Source: Saccharopolyspora_D taberi (GTDB taxonomy: Bacteria > Actinomycetota > Actinomycetes > Mycobacteriales > Pseudonocardiaceae). Taken from it: a stretch of 64,000 bases of DNA. A model generated the notes under the pieces. The model ran no database searches and was not told the DNA's origin. It saw only the letters and a program-made list of their open reading frames with translations. Within the stretch, counting starts at the first letter, position 1. Every line of letters begins with the position of its first letter. The stretch covers positions 248,001-312,000 of the forward strand of contig NZ_BAAAUX010000005.1 of assembly GCF_039534165.1 (NCBI RefSeq), written 5' to 3'. The position numbers and the translations under genes were made by a program. Of the stretch, positions 57,683 through 64,000 are shown one piece after another.

Positions 57683-57731
57683 CCTGGGACGCCCCTCGCC
57701 GTCAGGGCGATCGGGCGAGGGACGCCCCAGG
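57683..57731. terminator. Bidirectional hairpin between the ArsC-like gene and gabT
   Basis: CCTGGGACGCCCCTCGCC (57683-57700) faces GGCGAGGGACGCCCCAGG (57714-57731) across a 13-nt loop, pairing at 16 of 18 positions. It sits between two convergent genes and has no U-tract. Confidence 0.75.
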
Positions 57732-57795
57732 CGGTGGCCCCGGAGGGCCGCCCCGGCCGCGAGTGCTCCCGGCAAGGTACTCGCGGCCAGGCCTG

Positions 57796-59130
57796 TCAGC
57801 GGACGTGCTCGCGGATCGCCGCTTCCAGCACCCGCAGTCCTTCGTCGAGCAGGTCGTGGCCGATGACCAGCGGCGGCAGCAGGCGGATCACGTTGCCGTG
57901 GGTGCCGCAGGTGAGCACCACGACGCCCTGCCGGTGGCACGTCCCGGCGATCTTCGCGGTCAGCTCCGGGTCCGGTTCGGTGCTGCCCGCCCGCACGAAC
58001 TCGATGCCGAGCATCGCGCCGCGGCCCCGGACGTCGAGGATCCGGGCGGTGTACTCGGCCATCGCGCGCAGCCGCGGCACGGCGAGGTCTTGGATCCCGC
58101 GCGCGGCGGCGGTCAGGTCCCGCTCGCGCATCGCGCGGATCGAGCCGAGCGCGGCGGCGCAGGCCAGCGGGTTGCCGCCGTAGGTGCCGCCGAGGCTGCC
58201 CGGCGGCATGGCGTCCATCAGCTCGGCACGGCCGGTGACCGCCGCCAGCGGCAGCCCGCCCGCGATGCCCTTGGCGGTGGTGATCAGGTCGGGCACCACG
58301 TTCTCGTGGTCGCAGGCGAACCAGGTGCCGGTGCGGCAGAAACCGGTCTGGATCTCGTCGGCGACGAACAGCACGCCGTTGTCGCCGCACCACCGCGAGA
58401 TCGCGGGCAGGAACCCGGGCGCGGGCTCGATGAACCCGCCCTCGCCCTGGATCGGCTCGATCAGCACGGCCGCCACGGTGTCCGCGCCGAGCTGCTTCTC
58501 GATCCGGTCGATGGCCTCCCGGGCGCTCTCGGCGCCGGTGCGCTCGTCGCGGACCGGGTAGGACATCGGCACCCGGTAGACCTCGGGCGCGAACGGGCCG
58601 AAACCGTGCTTGTACGGCTTGGACTTGGCGGTCAGCGCCATCGTGAGGTTGGTGCGCCCGTGGTAGGCGTGGTCGAAGACCACGACCGCCTGGCGGCCGG
58701 TGGCCCGGCGGGCGATCTTGATCGCGTTCTCCACCGCCTCGGCGCCGGAGTTGAACAGCGCGCTGCGCTTGGCGTGGTCGCCGGGGGTGAGGTCGGCCAG
58801 CTCCTCGCACACCCGCAGGTAGTTCTCGTACGGCGTGACCATGAAGCAGGTGTGGGTGAACTCGGCCGCCTGCCTGCGCACCGGCTCGACCACCTCGGGC
58901 GCGGCGTTGCCGACGTTGGTGACCGCGATGCCCGAACCGAGGTCGATCAGGCTGTTGCCGTCGACGTCGCGCAGCACGCCGCCGGACGCCTCGGCGACGA
59001 ACACCGGGAGCACGCTGGAGATCCCGGCCGCCACGGTCGCGGCGCGGCGCTGTTGCAGCTCCCGCGACAGCGGGCCCGGGATCTCCGTGCGCAGCTCGCG
59101 GACCTGGGGCAGGGACATCGTCGTGGTCAC
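57796..59130 (-). CDS. gabT: 4-aminobutyrate--2-oxoglutarate aminotransferase
   Basis: A 444-residue class III PLP aminotransferase; GTG at 59130 behind AAGGAGGG. Seen: DVDGNSLIDLGSGIAVTNVG, LFNSGAEAVENAIKIARR, FDHAYHGRTNLTMALTAK, VLIEPIQGEGGFIEPAPGFL, VADEIQTGFCRTGTWFA and DLITTAKGIAGGLPLAAVTG with the PLP-lysine in TAKG. It converts GABA to succinic semialdehyde. It is divergent from two PucR-type regulators, with direct repeats in between, and near an amine oxidase, which fits putrescine/GABA breakdown. Confidence 0.93.
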   Translation of the reverse strand: MTTTMSLPQVRELRTEIPGPLSRELQQRRAATVAAGISSVLPVFVAEASGGVLRDVDGNSLIDLGSGIAVTNVGNAAPEVVEPVRRQAAEFTHTCFMVTPYENYLRVCEELADLTPGDHAKRSALFNSGAEAVENAIKIARRATGRQAVVVFDHAYHGRTNLTMALTAKSKPYKHGFGPFAPEVYRVPMSYPVRDERTGAESAREAIDRIEKQLGADTVAAVLIEPIQGEGGFIEPAPGFLPAISRWCGDNGVLFVADEIQTGFCRTGTWFACDHENVVPDLITTAKGIAGGLPLAAVTGRAELMDAMPPGSLGGTYGGNPLACAAALGSIRAMRERDLTAAARGIQDLAVPRLRAMAEYTARILDVRGRGAMLGIEFVRAGSTEPDPELTAKIAGTCHRQGVVVLTCGTHGNVIRLLPPLVIGHDLLDEGLRVLEAAIREHVR

Positions 59131-59195
59131 TGGCGACCCTCCTTCGCGTTGGTGCACGACCAGGTTCGCCGGGTGCGCCGCCGTGGCGGGAGTGG

Positions 59196-59234
59196 ACAAT
59201 CTGGTTAACTCCCGGCTTCAGTCTCAACAATCTG
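59196..59234. promoter_or_regulatory. Direct repeats ACAATCTG in the gabT/PucR intergenic region
   Basis: ACAATCTG at 59196-59203 and 59227-59234, 31 bp apart (three helical turns), between divergent gabT and the first PucR gene. Two same-face sites suggest cooperative binding by one of the PucR regulators. Confidence 0.5.
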
Positions 59235-59250
59235 TCAGGTGGGATTGCCG

Positions 59251-60699
59251 ATGCCGCTGAGCTTGCGGGAGCTCGTCGCCGACCCCGCTCTGGGCCTGAT
59301 CACGCACGCGGGCGCGCCCGCGCTGGAACGGCCGGTCTCCTGGGTGCACACCAGCGAACTGGCCGACCCGACGCCGTTCCTGGAGGGTGGCGAGCTGCTG
59401 CTGACCACCGGTCTTTCGCTGCGCCCGGAGCTGTGCGCGGACTTCGTCGACCGGCTCACCGCCGCGGGTGTGGCCGGCCTGGGATTCGGCGTCGGGCTCA
59501 GCCACGACCGGATCCCCGCCGCCCTGTCCGACGCGGCGGCGCGGGCCGGGCTGGCGCTGCTGGAGGTGCCGAAGCGGACGCCGTTCATCGCCATCAGCAA
59601 GGCGGTCTCCCGCGCCATCGCCGCCGAGGAGTACGCGGGGCTGCGCCGGACCAGCCGGGCGCAGCACGAGCTGGCGCAGGCCGCGGGCACCGCGCACGGG
59701 CTGGCCGCGCTGGTCCGCAAGCTCGCGTCGCTGCTGGACGCCTGGGTGCTGCTGCTCGACGCGGCGGGCGGGCTGATGCACGCCGCACCCGCGTCGGCCG
59801 CCGCGCGCCTGGAGGCACTGACCGCTGATGTCGAGCGGTTGCGGGCGAAGCGGGGCCTGGCCGCGGCCGGCGTGTCGGTCGACGGGCAGGAGGTCAGCAT
59901 GCAGGCGCTCGGCGGCCGGGCGCGGGGATTCCTGGTGGTGGGCCGGGAGGCTCCGTTCGGCACCACCGACCACCACGTGATCAACTCCGCGGCTTCGTTG
60001 CTGACGCTCGCGCTGGAGCAGGTCGAGGCGCTCAGCGGCGCCCGCCGGCGGCTGCGGGCCGGTTACCTGGAGCTGATGCTGCGCGGCGAGCCGGTCGACC
60101 TCGCCGACCTGCACGCGGAACTGCCGCCGGAGCCGCTGCGGGTGCTGGTGCTGCGCGGGCGCGACCCGGACGACCTGCTGCACCAGCTGGAGGCCGAGCA
60201 GCCGAGCGCGCCGATGTTCCTCGCCGAGCACGAGGGCGCGGTCGTCGCGCTCGCGTCCGAGACGGGTGCGGAGTGGCTGGCCGGGCTGCCCGACCTGCTG
60301 ATCGGGATCTCCGATCCCTGCGAGCTGAGCTCGCTCGCCGGCGGGCTGCGCGAAGCCGGGCAGGCGGCTGCCGCCGCGGACCGCGCGGGCGGTGTGGTCC
60401 ACTTCTCCGAACTCGCGGGCGGCGGTCTGCTGCGGCTCGTCCCCGAGCGCGACGCCCGCGCGTTCGCCGACGCGCTGCTCGCACCGCTGCGCTCGAACGA
60501 GGTGCTGGTGGCGTCGCTGCGGGAGTGGCTGGCCCAGCACGGGCAGTGGGACCCGGCGGCGAGCAGGCTGGGCGTGCACCGGCACACCCTGCGCAACCGG
60601 ATGCGCAAGGTGGAGCAGCTGCTCGGCCGCGGCCTCGACCAGCCGGGCGTGCGCGCGGAGCTGTGGCTGGCGTTGCAGGTGCACGACCGGTCCGGCTGA
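59251..60699 (+). CDS. PucR-family transcriptional regulator (first of two)
   Basis: A 482-residue regulator. ATG 59251 is preferred (AGGTGGGA upstream); GTG 59239 would add four residues. The N-terminal PucR domain is LSLRELVADPALGLITHAGA, ERPVSWVHTSELADPTPFLE and GGELLLTTGLSL. A GGDEF-like middle region follows, and the HTH_30 domain at the C terminus is HGQWDPAASRLGVHRHTLRN, RMRKVEQLLGRGLDQPG. PucR proteins activate purine, amine or amino-acid catabolism genes. It is divergent from gabT and 24 bp ahead of a second PucR gene, so it probably senses an amine or GABA-related signal. Confidence 0.9.
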   Translation: MPLSLRELVADPALGLITHAGAPALERPVSWVHTSELADPTPFLEGGELLLTTGLSLRPELCADFVDRLTAAGVAGLGFGVGLSHDRIPAALSDAAARAGLALLEVPKRTPFIAISKAVSRAIAAEEYAGLRRTSRAQHELAQAAGTAHGLAALVRKLASLLDAWVLLLDAAGGLMHAAPASAAARLEALTADVERLRAKRGLAAAGVSVDGQEVSMQALGGRARGFLVVGREAPFGTTDHHVINSAASLLTLALEQVEALSGARRRLRAGYLELMLRGEPVDLADLHAELPPEPLRVLVLRGRDPDDLLHQLEAEQPSAPMFLAEHEGAVVALASETGAEWLAGLPDLLIGISDPCELSSLAGGLREAGQAAAAADRAGGVVHFSELAGGGLLRLVPERDARAFADALLAPLRSNEVLVASLREWLAQHGQWDPAASRLGVHRHTLRNRMRKVEQLLGRGLDQPGVRAELWLALQVHDRSG

Positions 60700-60723
60700 C
60701 CGGACGGACGGAAAGGGACTGCG

Positions 60724-62124
60724 GTGCTGGTCGACGATCTTCTCCGGGAACCCGGGCTGGGGCTGGAGCTGCTGGTCCCCGGCAACGTGGACCGGCCGAT
60801 CCGCTGGGTGCACACCATCGAGGTCCGCGCCCCCGGCCGGTTCCTGCGCGGCGGCGAGGTCGTGCTCACCGCCGGGGTGTGGCGGGCGGCCGGGATCACC
60901 GCGCGCGACTTCGTCGACGACCTCGCCGCCGCCGACGTCGCGGCCGTCGGGTTCGGCCCGGTGCCGCCGGAGACCGAGGTGCCCGAGGAGTTCACCGCCG
61001 CCGCCCGCGAACGCGGGCTGACCTGCTTCGCGGTGCCGGTCGACGTCGCGTTCCTCCAGGTCGTCGAGGCGTTCGTGAGCGGCAAGCGGGCCGAGTGGGA
61101 GCGTCCGCTGCGGCGCCACCTGGGCCAGCACGACGCGATCGTCGCCGCGCTGCGCGTGCGTCGGGGCGTCGACACGGTGCTGCGCACGCTGTCCGGGCAG
61201 CTGGGCCTGCCGGTCGCGGTCCGGGTGGACGGCGGTCTGGTCGAAGGCGTTGCGCCGGAACCCGAACACCCGCTGCCGCTGGTCGGGGAGGGGCTGGCCG
61301 AGGCGCAGCTGTTGCTGCCGCGCCCGCTGGAGGAGCTGGACGTCGAGCAGCACGCGGCGGTGGTGCAGGCGATGCCGTTCATCGCGCTCGAGATCGAGCG
61401 CAACCGCGCGGTGCGCGCGACCGAGCTGCGCTACGCCTGGGAGCTGTTCGAGTGGGTCCAGAGCGCGACGGTGGGCGTCGAAACCGTGCGCACCCGGCTG
61501 CACTCGCTCGGGCTGCCGCCGGACGGACCGCTCGCGGCGGTCGTCGTGCGCGGCGACAAGCCCGAGCGGGACGCGGTGCGGCTGGGGGAGCTGCTGGGCA
61601 GCGACGGAGTCGCGGTCCAGCGAAGCGGCGAAGCGATCGCGTTCGCGCGGGTGCGCGGAGCGGCAGCGGAGCTGGCGCGGCGCGTGCACGGCGCGCTGGG
61701 CGCGCCGGTGGGCGTCGGGAAGCCCGGGCCCGCGGCGGAGCTGCGGGTGAGCCTGCTGCAGGCGGAGCACGCCGCCGAGGCGGTGTCGGGCAGGGCCGGG
61801 ACGGGCTGGATGACCCACGACCAGCTCAGCAGCCCGTCGCTGCTGCTGTCGGCGCAGGACCCGGAACTGCTGGCGTCGACCTCGCGGGCGCTGCTCGGTC
61901 CGGTCCTCGACCACGACGAGCGCCGGGGCGGTGACCTCCTGCCGTCGCTGGAGGTCTTCCTGGACACCAACTGCCGCTGGCAGGAAGCCGCGCAGCGGCT
62001 GCACGTCCACATCAACACGCTCCGGCACCGGATGAGCCGCGTCGAAGAGCTGACCGGCCGCAACCTCTCGAAGACCCCGGACCGGGTCGACCTCTTCCTG
62101 GCCATGCGCGCTCTGCGGCAGTGA
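60724..62124 (+). CDS. PucR-family transcriptional regulator (second of two)
   Basis: A 466-residue paralogue, GTG 60724 after GAAAGGGAC. PucR domain: DLLREPGLGLELLVPGNVDR, PIRWVHTIEVRAPGRFLRGG and EVVLTAGVWRAAGITARDF. C-terminal HTH_30: NCRWQEAAQRLHVHINTLRH, RMSRVEELTGRNLSKTPDRV. It shares only the architecture with its neighbour, so the two may read different signals. Probably in one transcript with the first; the permease and amine oxidase follow in the same direction. Two PucR regulators in a row is a feature of several actinobacterial amine-utilisation loci. Confidence 0.9.
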   Translation: MLVDDLLREPGLGLELLVPGNVDRPIRWVHTIEVRAPGRFLRGGEVVLTAGVWRAAGITARDFVDDLAAADVAAVGFGPVPPETEVPEEFTAAARERGLTCFAVPVDVAFLQVVEAFVSGKRAEWERPLRRHLGQHDAIVAALRVRRGVDTVLRTLSGQLGLPVAVRVDGGLVEGVAPEPEHPLPLVGEGLAEAQLLLPRPLEELDVEQHAAVVQAMPFIALEIERNRAVRATELRYAWELFEWVQSATVGVETVRTRLHSLGLPPDGPLAAVVVRGDKPERDAVRLGELLGSDGVAVQRSGEAIAFARVRGAAAELARRVHGALGAPVGVGKPGPAAELRVSLLQAEHAAEAVSGRAGTGWMTHDQLSSPSLLLSAQDPELLASTSRALLGPVLDHDERRGGDLLPSLEVFLDTNCRWQEAAQRLHVHINTLRHRMSRVEELTGRNLSKTPDRVDLFLAMRALRQ

Positions 62125-62304
62125 CCAGCCGGCCCCGTCGCTGAGCCCGGCGTTGTCGAAACCTCCAACGCGGGAGAAGTACTTCGGAGGATCGGTCCCT
62201 CCCTTTCCGACGTGACCACCCCCACTCTTGCTGGAGCCGCGCGGCCACCGCTGTCCCCGCCCGGTGCACCCGCACCGGCCCCAGCCCCAGGGAGGTCACT
62301 CCGC

Positions 62305-63771
62305 ATGACCCCGGAAGCACCGTCGTACGACGACGTGCCGCGCGGCATCGAGAAGCACGGCGTCGACACCATCCCCGACGCCGACCGGACCGGCAGGCCG
62401 CGCGACATCGTCGGCATCCTGCTCGGCTCGAACATGTGCCTCGGCGTGGTCATCTTCGGATGGCTGCCGGCCTCGTTCGGCCTGGAGTTCTGGCCGAGCG
62501 TCACCTCGATGATCGCCGGCACCCTGCTGGGCACGCTGCTGGTGGCACCGCTGTCGCTGGTGTCGATGCGCACCGGCACGAACCTGTCGACCAGCAGCGG
62601 CGGCACCTTCGGCGTGCGCGGCAGGTTGATCGGCTCGGTCATCGGCCTGCTGCTGTCGCTCGGCTACGCGGCGCTGACGGTGTGGACCGGCGGCGCGGCG
62701 GTCGTCGGACCGCTGAGCCGGCTCCTCGGCCTGCCCGACGGCGGGCTCAGCTACAGCGCCGTGTACGCGCTGCTCGGCGTGCTGTCGGTGGTGATCGCGA
62801 TCTACGGCTACCGGCTGCTGACCAGCATGAGCAAGTGGGTCGCGCTCGGCACGCTGGTGCTGATGGCGGCCGGGATCGTCGGCTACGCCGGGCAGTTCAC
62901 CACCGGCCCGGTCGTCTCCGGCGGGTACGCGCTGGGCGACTTCTGGACCACCTGGGCGCTGTCCACCGTCGCCGCCGGGCTCAGCGGGCCGATGGCGTTC
63001 ATCACGCTGCTCGGCGACTACAGCCGCTACGTCTCGCCGAAGCGGCACTCCTCCCGCCGGGTCTTCGCCGCCACGGTCGTTGGCATGGTCTTCGGCCTGC
63101 TGATCCCGCAGCTGTTCGGCACGTTCACCGCCTTCGCCGCCCGCGCCGCCGAGGACTACGTCGGCCCGCTGGTGGCGGCCGCACCCGTGTGGTTCCTGGT
63201 CCCGCTGCTGCTCAACGGGGTCTTCGGCACGATCGGCAACGCCGGGATCCTGATCTACAGCATGGGCCTGGACCTGGACGCGATCGTGCCGCCGCTGTCG
63301 CGGGTCAAGGCCACCGTGCTGGTCTCGGCGATGTCGATGGTGCTGGTCTACCTGGGCTACTTCGTCTGGGACGCCGAGGACGCGGTCACCGCTTTCGTCC
63401 TGCTGCTCACGGCCGTCGGCGCGCCGTGGGCGGTGATCACGCTGGCCGGCTTCGCCCGCTGCCGCGGCAACTACGACCCGGACGCGCTCCAGGTCTACAA
63501 CCGGCGGTCGCGGGGTGGCGTCTACTGGTTCACCGGCGGCTGGAACCTGCGCGCCACCGCCGCGTGGGCGATCGGCTCCGCCGTGGGGCTGCTGTCGGTC
63601 GACACCGCCCTGTTCCGCGGCCCGCTGATCGAGTGGACCCGCGGCATCGACCTGAGCTTCCTGCTCGCCGCCGCCACCGCGCTCGCCGCCTACCTGCTGC
63701 TGACCATCGGCTCGCCGCAGCCGGTGCCCGCGGCCGACCCCGAGATCCCCGGTCAGGCCGTCCGCGCCTGA
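62305..63771 (+). CDS. NCS1-family cytosine/purine-type permease
   Basis: A 488-residue 12-helix transporter, ATG 62305 with GGGAGG 9 bp upstream. The N terminus (DDVPRGIEKHGVDTIPDADR) and FGWLPASFGLEFWPSVTSMI, MRTGTNLSTSSGGTFGVRGR and LLGDYSRYVSPKRHSSRRVF are typical of the NCS1 (CodB/PuuP-like) group. NCS1 members import cytosine, allantoin, hydantoins or, in actinobacteria, putrescine-type compounds. The amine oxidase that follows and the upstream gabT make an amine substrate the better guess. A 180-bp gap with GC-rich sequence separates it from the second PucR gene. Confidence 0.85.
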   Translation: MTPEAPSYDDVPRGIEKHGVDTIPDADRTGRPRDIVGILLGSNMCLGVVIFGWLPASFGLEFWPSVTSMIAGTLLGTLLVAPLSLVSMRTGTNLSTSSGGTFGVRGRLIGSVIGLLLSLGYAALTVWTGGAAVVGPLSRLLGLPDGGLSYSAVYALLGVLSVVIAIYGYRLLTSMSKWVALGTLVLMAAGIVGYAGQFTTGPVVSGGYALGDFWTTWALSTVAAGLSGPMAFITLLGDYSRYVSPKRHSSRRVFAATVVGMVFGLLIPQLFGTFTAFAARAAEDYVGPLVAAAPVWFLVPLLLNGVFGTIGNAGILIYSMGLDLDAIVPPLSRVKATVLVSAMSMVLVYLGYFVWDAEDAVTAFVLLLTAVGAPWAVITLAGFARCRGNYDPDALQVYNRRSRGGVYWFTGGWNLRATAAWAIGSAVGLLSVDTALFRGPLIEWTRGIDLSFLLAAATALAAYLLLTIGSPQPVPAADPEIPGQAVRA

Positions 63772-63802
63772 CCACCACCGCAACGAAGGAAGTGTGCAAG
63801 CA

Positions 63803-64000
63803 ATGGACCGCTACGACGTCGTCGTGATCGGCGCGGGCTTCTCCGGCCTGACCGCGGCGCGCGACCTGCGCGAGGCAGGCCGGGACGTGCTGGTGCTGGA
63901 GGCCAGGGACCGCATCGGCGGTTCCACCTGGTACCGCCCGGCGGCCCTCGGCGGCTTCGGCCTGGAGATGGGCGGCACCTGGATCGTCCCGCAGCAGACC
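63803..64000 (+). CDS. Flavin monoamine oxidase family protein (N-terminal part)
   Basis: Open from ATG 63803 to the window end, 66 residues visible. The dinucleotide-binding motif DVVVIGAGFSGLTAARDLRE leads to VLVLEARDRIGGSTWYRP and the GGFGLEMGGTWIVPQQ segment, the amine-oxidase FAD fold. Members oxidise putrescine, tyramine or other amines to aldehydes with release of ammonia and hydrogen peroxide. Ribosome site GAAGGAAG lies 10 bp before the start. It follows the NCS1 permease by 31 bp, so uptake and oxidation are probably co-expressed. Truncated by the window. Confidence 0.88.
   Translation, partial: MDRYDVVVIGAGFSGLTAARDLREAGRDVLVLEARDRIGGSTWYRPAALGGFGLEMGGTWIVPQQT

Noticed and set aside
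1..64000. tRNA/rRNA genes, CRISPR arrays, intact insertion sequences or prophage genes
   Set aside because: I looked for the conserved tRNA T-loop GGTTCGA context, regularly spaced direct repeats, DDE transposase and phage structural motifs and found none.

Overview
The window is continuous high-GC actinobacterial chromosome (about 70-73% G+C over most of its length, many GTG/TTG starts, GTGA/ATGA stop-start overlaps, several apparently leaderless genes). Gene content and order (EspG/PPE-like ESX genes, smc-ftsY, amtB-glnK, ffh-rpsP-khpA-rimM-trmD-rplS-lepB-rnhB, yraN-comM-dprA, xerC-whiG, rpsB-tsf-pyrH-frr-cdsA-rlmN) point to a sporulating filamentous actinomycete. A member of the Pseudonocardiaceae such as Saccharopolyspora is my best guess; the species cannot be fixed from the sequence alone.

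Layout. 1-7.7 kb is accessory: the end of an ESX/PPE-like protein and EspG, an HxlR regulator divergent from a DHA2-type exporter that overlaps an APH(3')-like phosphotransferase, a P-loop kinase, an NmrA-like oxidoreductase, and small envelope genes flanked by short tandem duplications. 7.8-17.3 kb holds acylphosphatase, smc, a zinc-finger anti-sigma-like protein, a sodium symporter coupled to anmK, and ftsY. 17.4-20.1 kb has an exported M15 carboxypeptidase and a FadR-type regulator with its MFS partner. 20.1-23.2 kb has amtB-glnK with a candidate GlnR box, a strong terminator, then the decayed remains of a GH6 cellulase and a small P-loop kinase. 23.2-46 kb is the translation, secretion and cell-division core: DEAD-box helicase with a structured leader, ffh coupled to an amidohydrolase, two CPBP membrane proteases, the rpsP-rplS operon, lepB-rnhB, competence-type yraN-comM-dprA, xerC-whiG, an M23 protein and rpsB-tsf-pyrH-frr-cdsA.

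46-52.7 kb carries a methyltransferase, a two-domain VOC protein, a manganese-type ABC transporter operon ending in its own MntR-like regulator, and rlmN. 52.7-55.3 kb is a clear compositional island (hand count 47% G+C at 53641-53700 against 72% at 52441-52500) containing one 722-residue gene with a PD-(D/E)xK nuclease-like N terminus, an AIPR (abortive infection/phage resistance) core and a RAMA-like C-terminal domain. This is the most likely undescribed system in the window. Beside it lies a three-gene alkylation-repair operon (ogt, 2-oxoglutarate/Fe(II) oxygenase, tag). 57.3-64 kb is an amine/GABA catabolic locus: gabT divergent from two PucR-family regulators, an NCS1 permease and the start of a flavin amine oxidase.

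Two pairs of DnaA boxes (34951-34978 and 41272-41299) share the same 19-bp spacing in opposite orientation. I saw no tRNA, rRNA, CRISPR array or intact insertion sequence.
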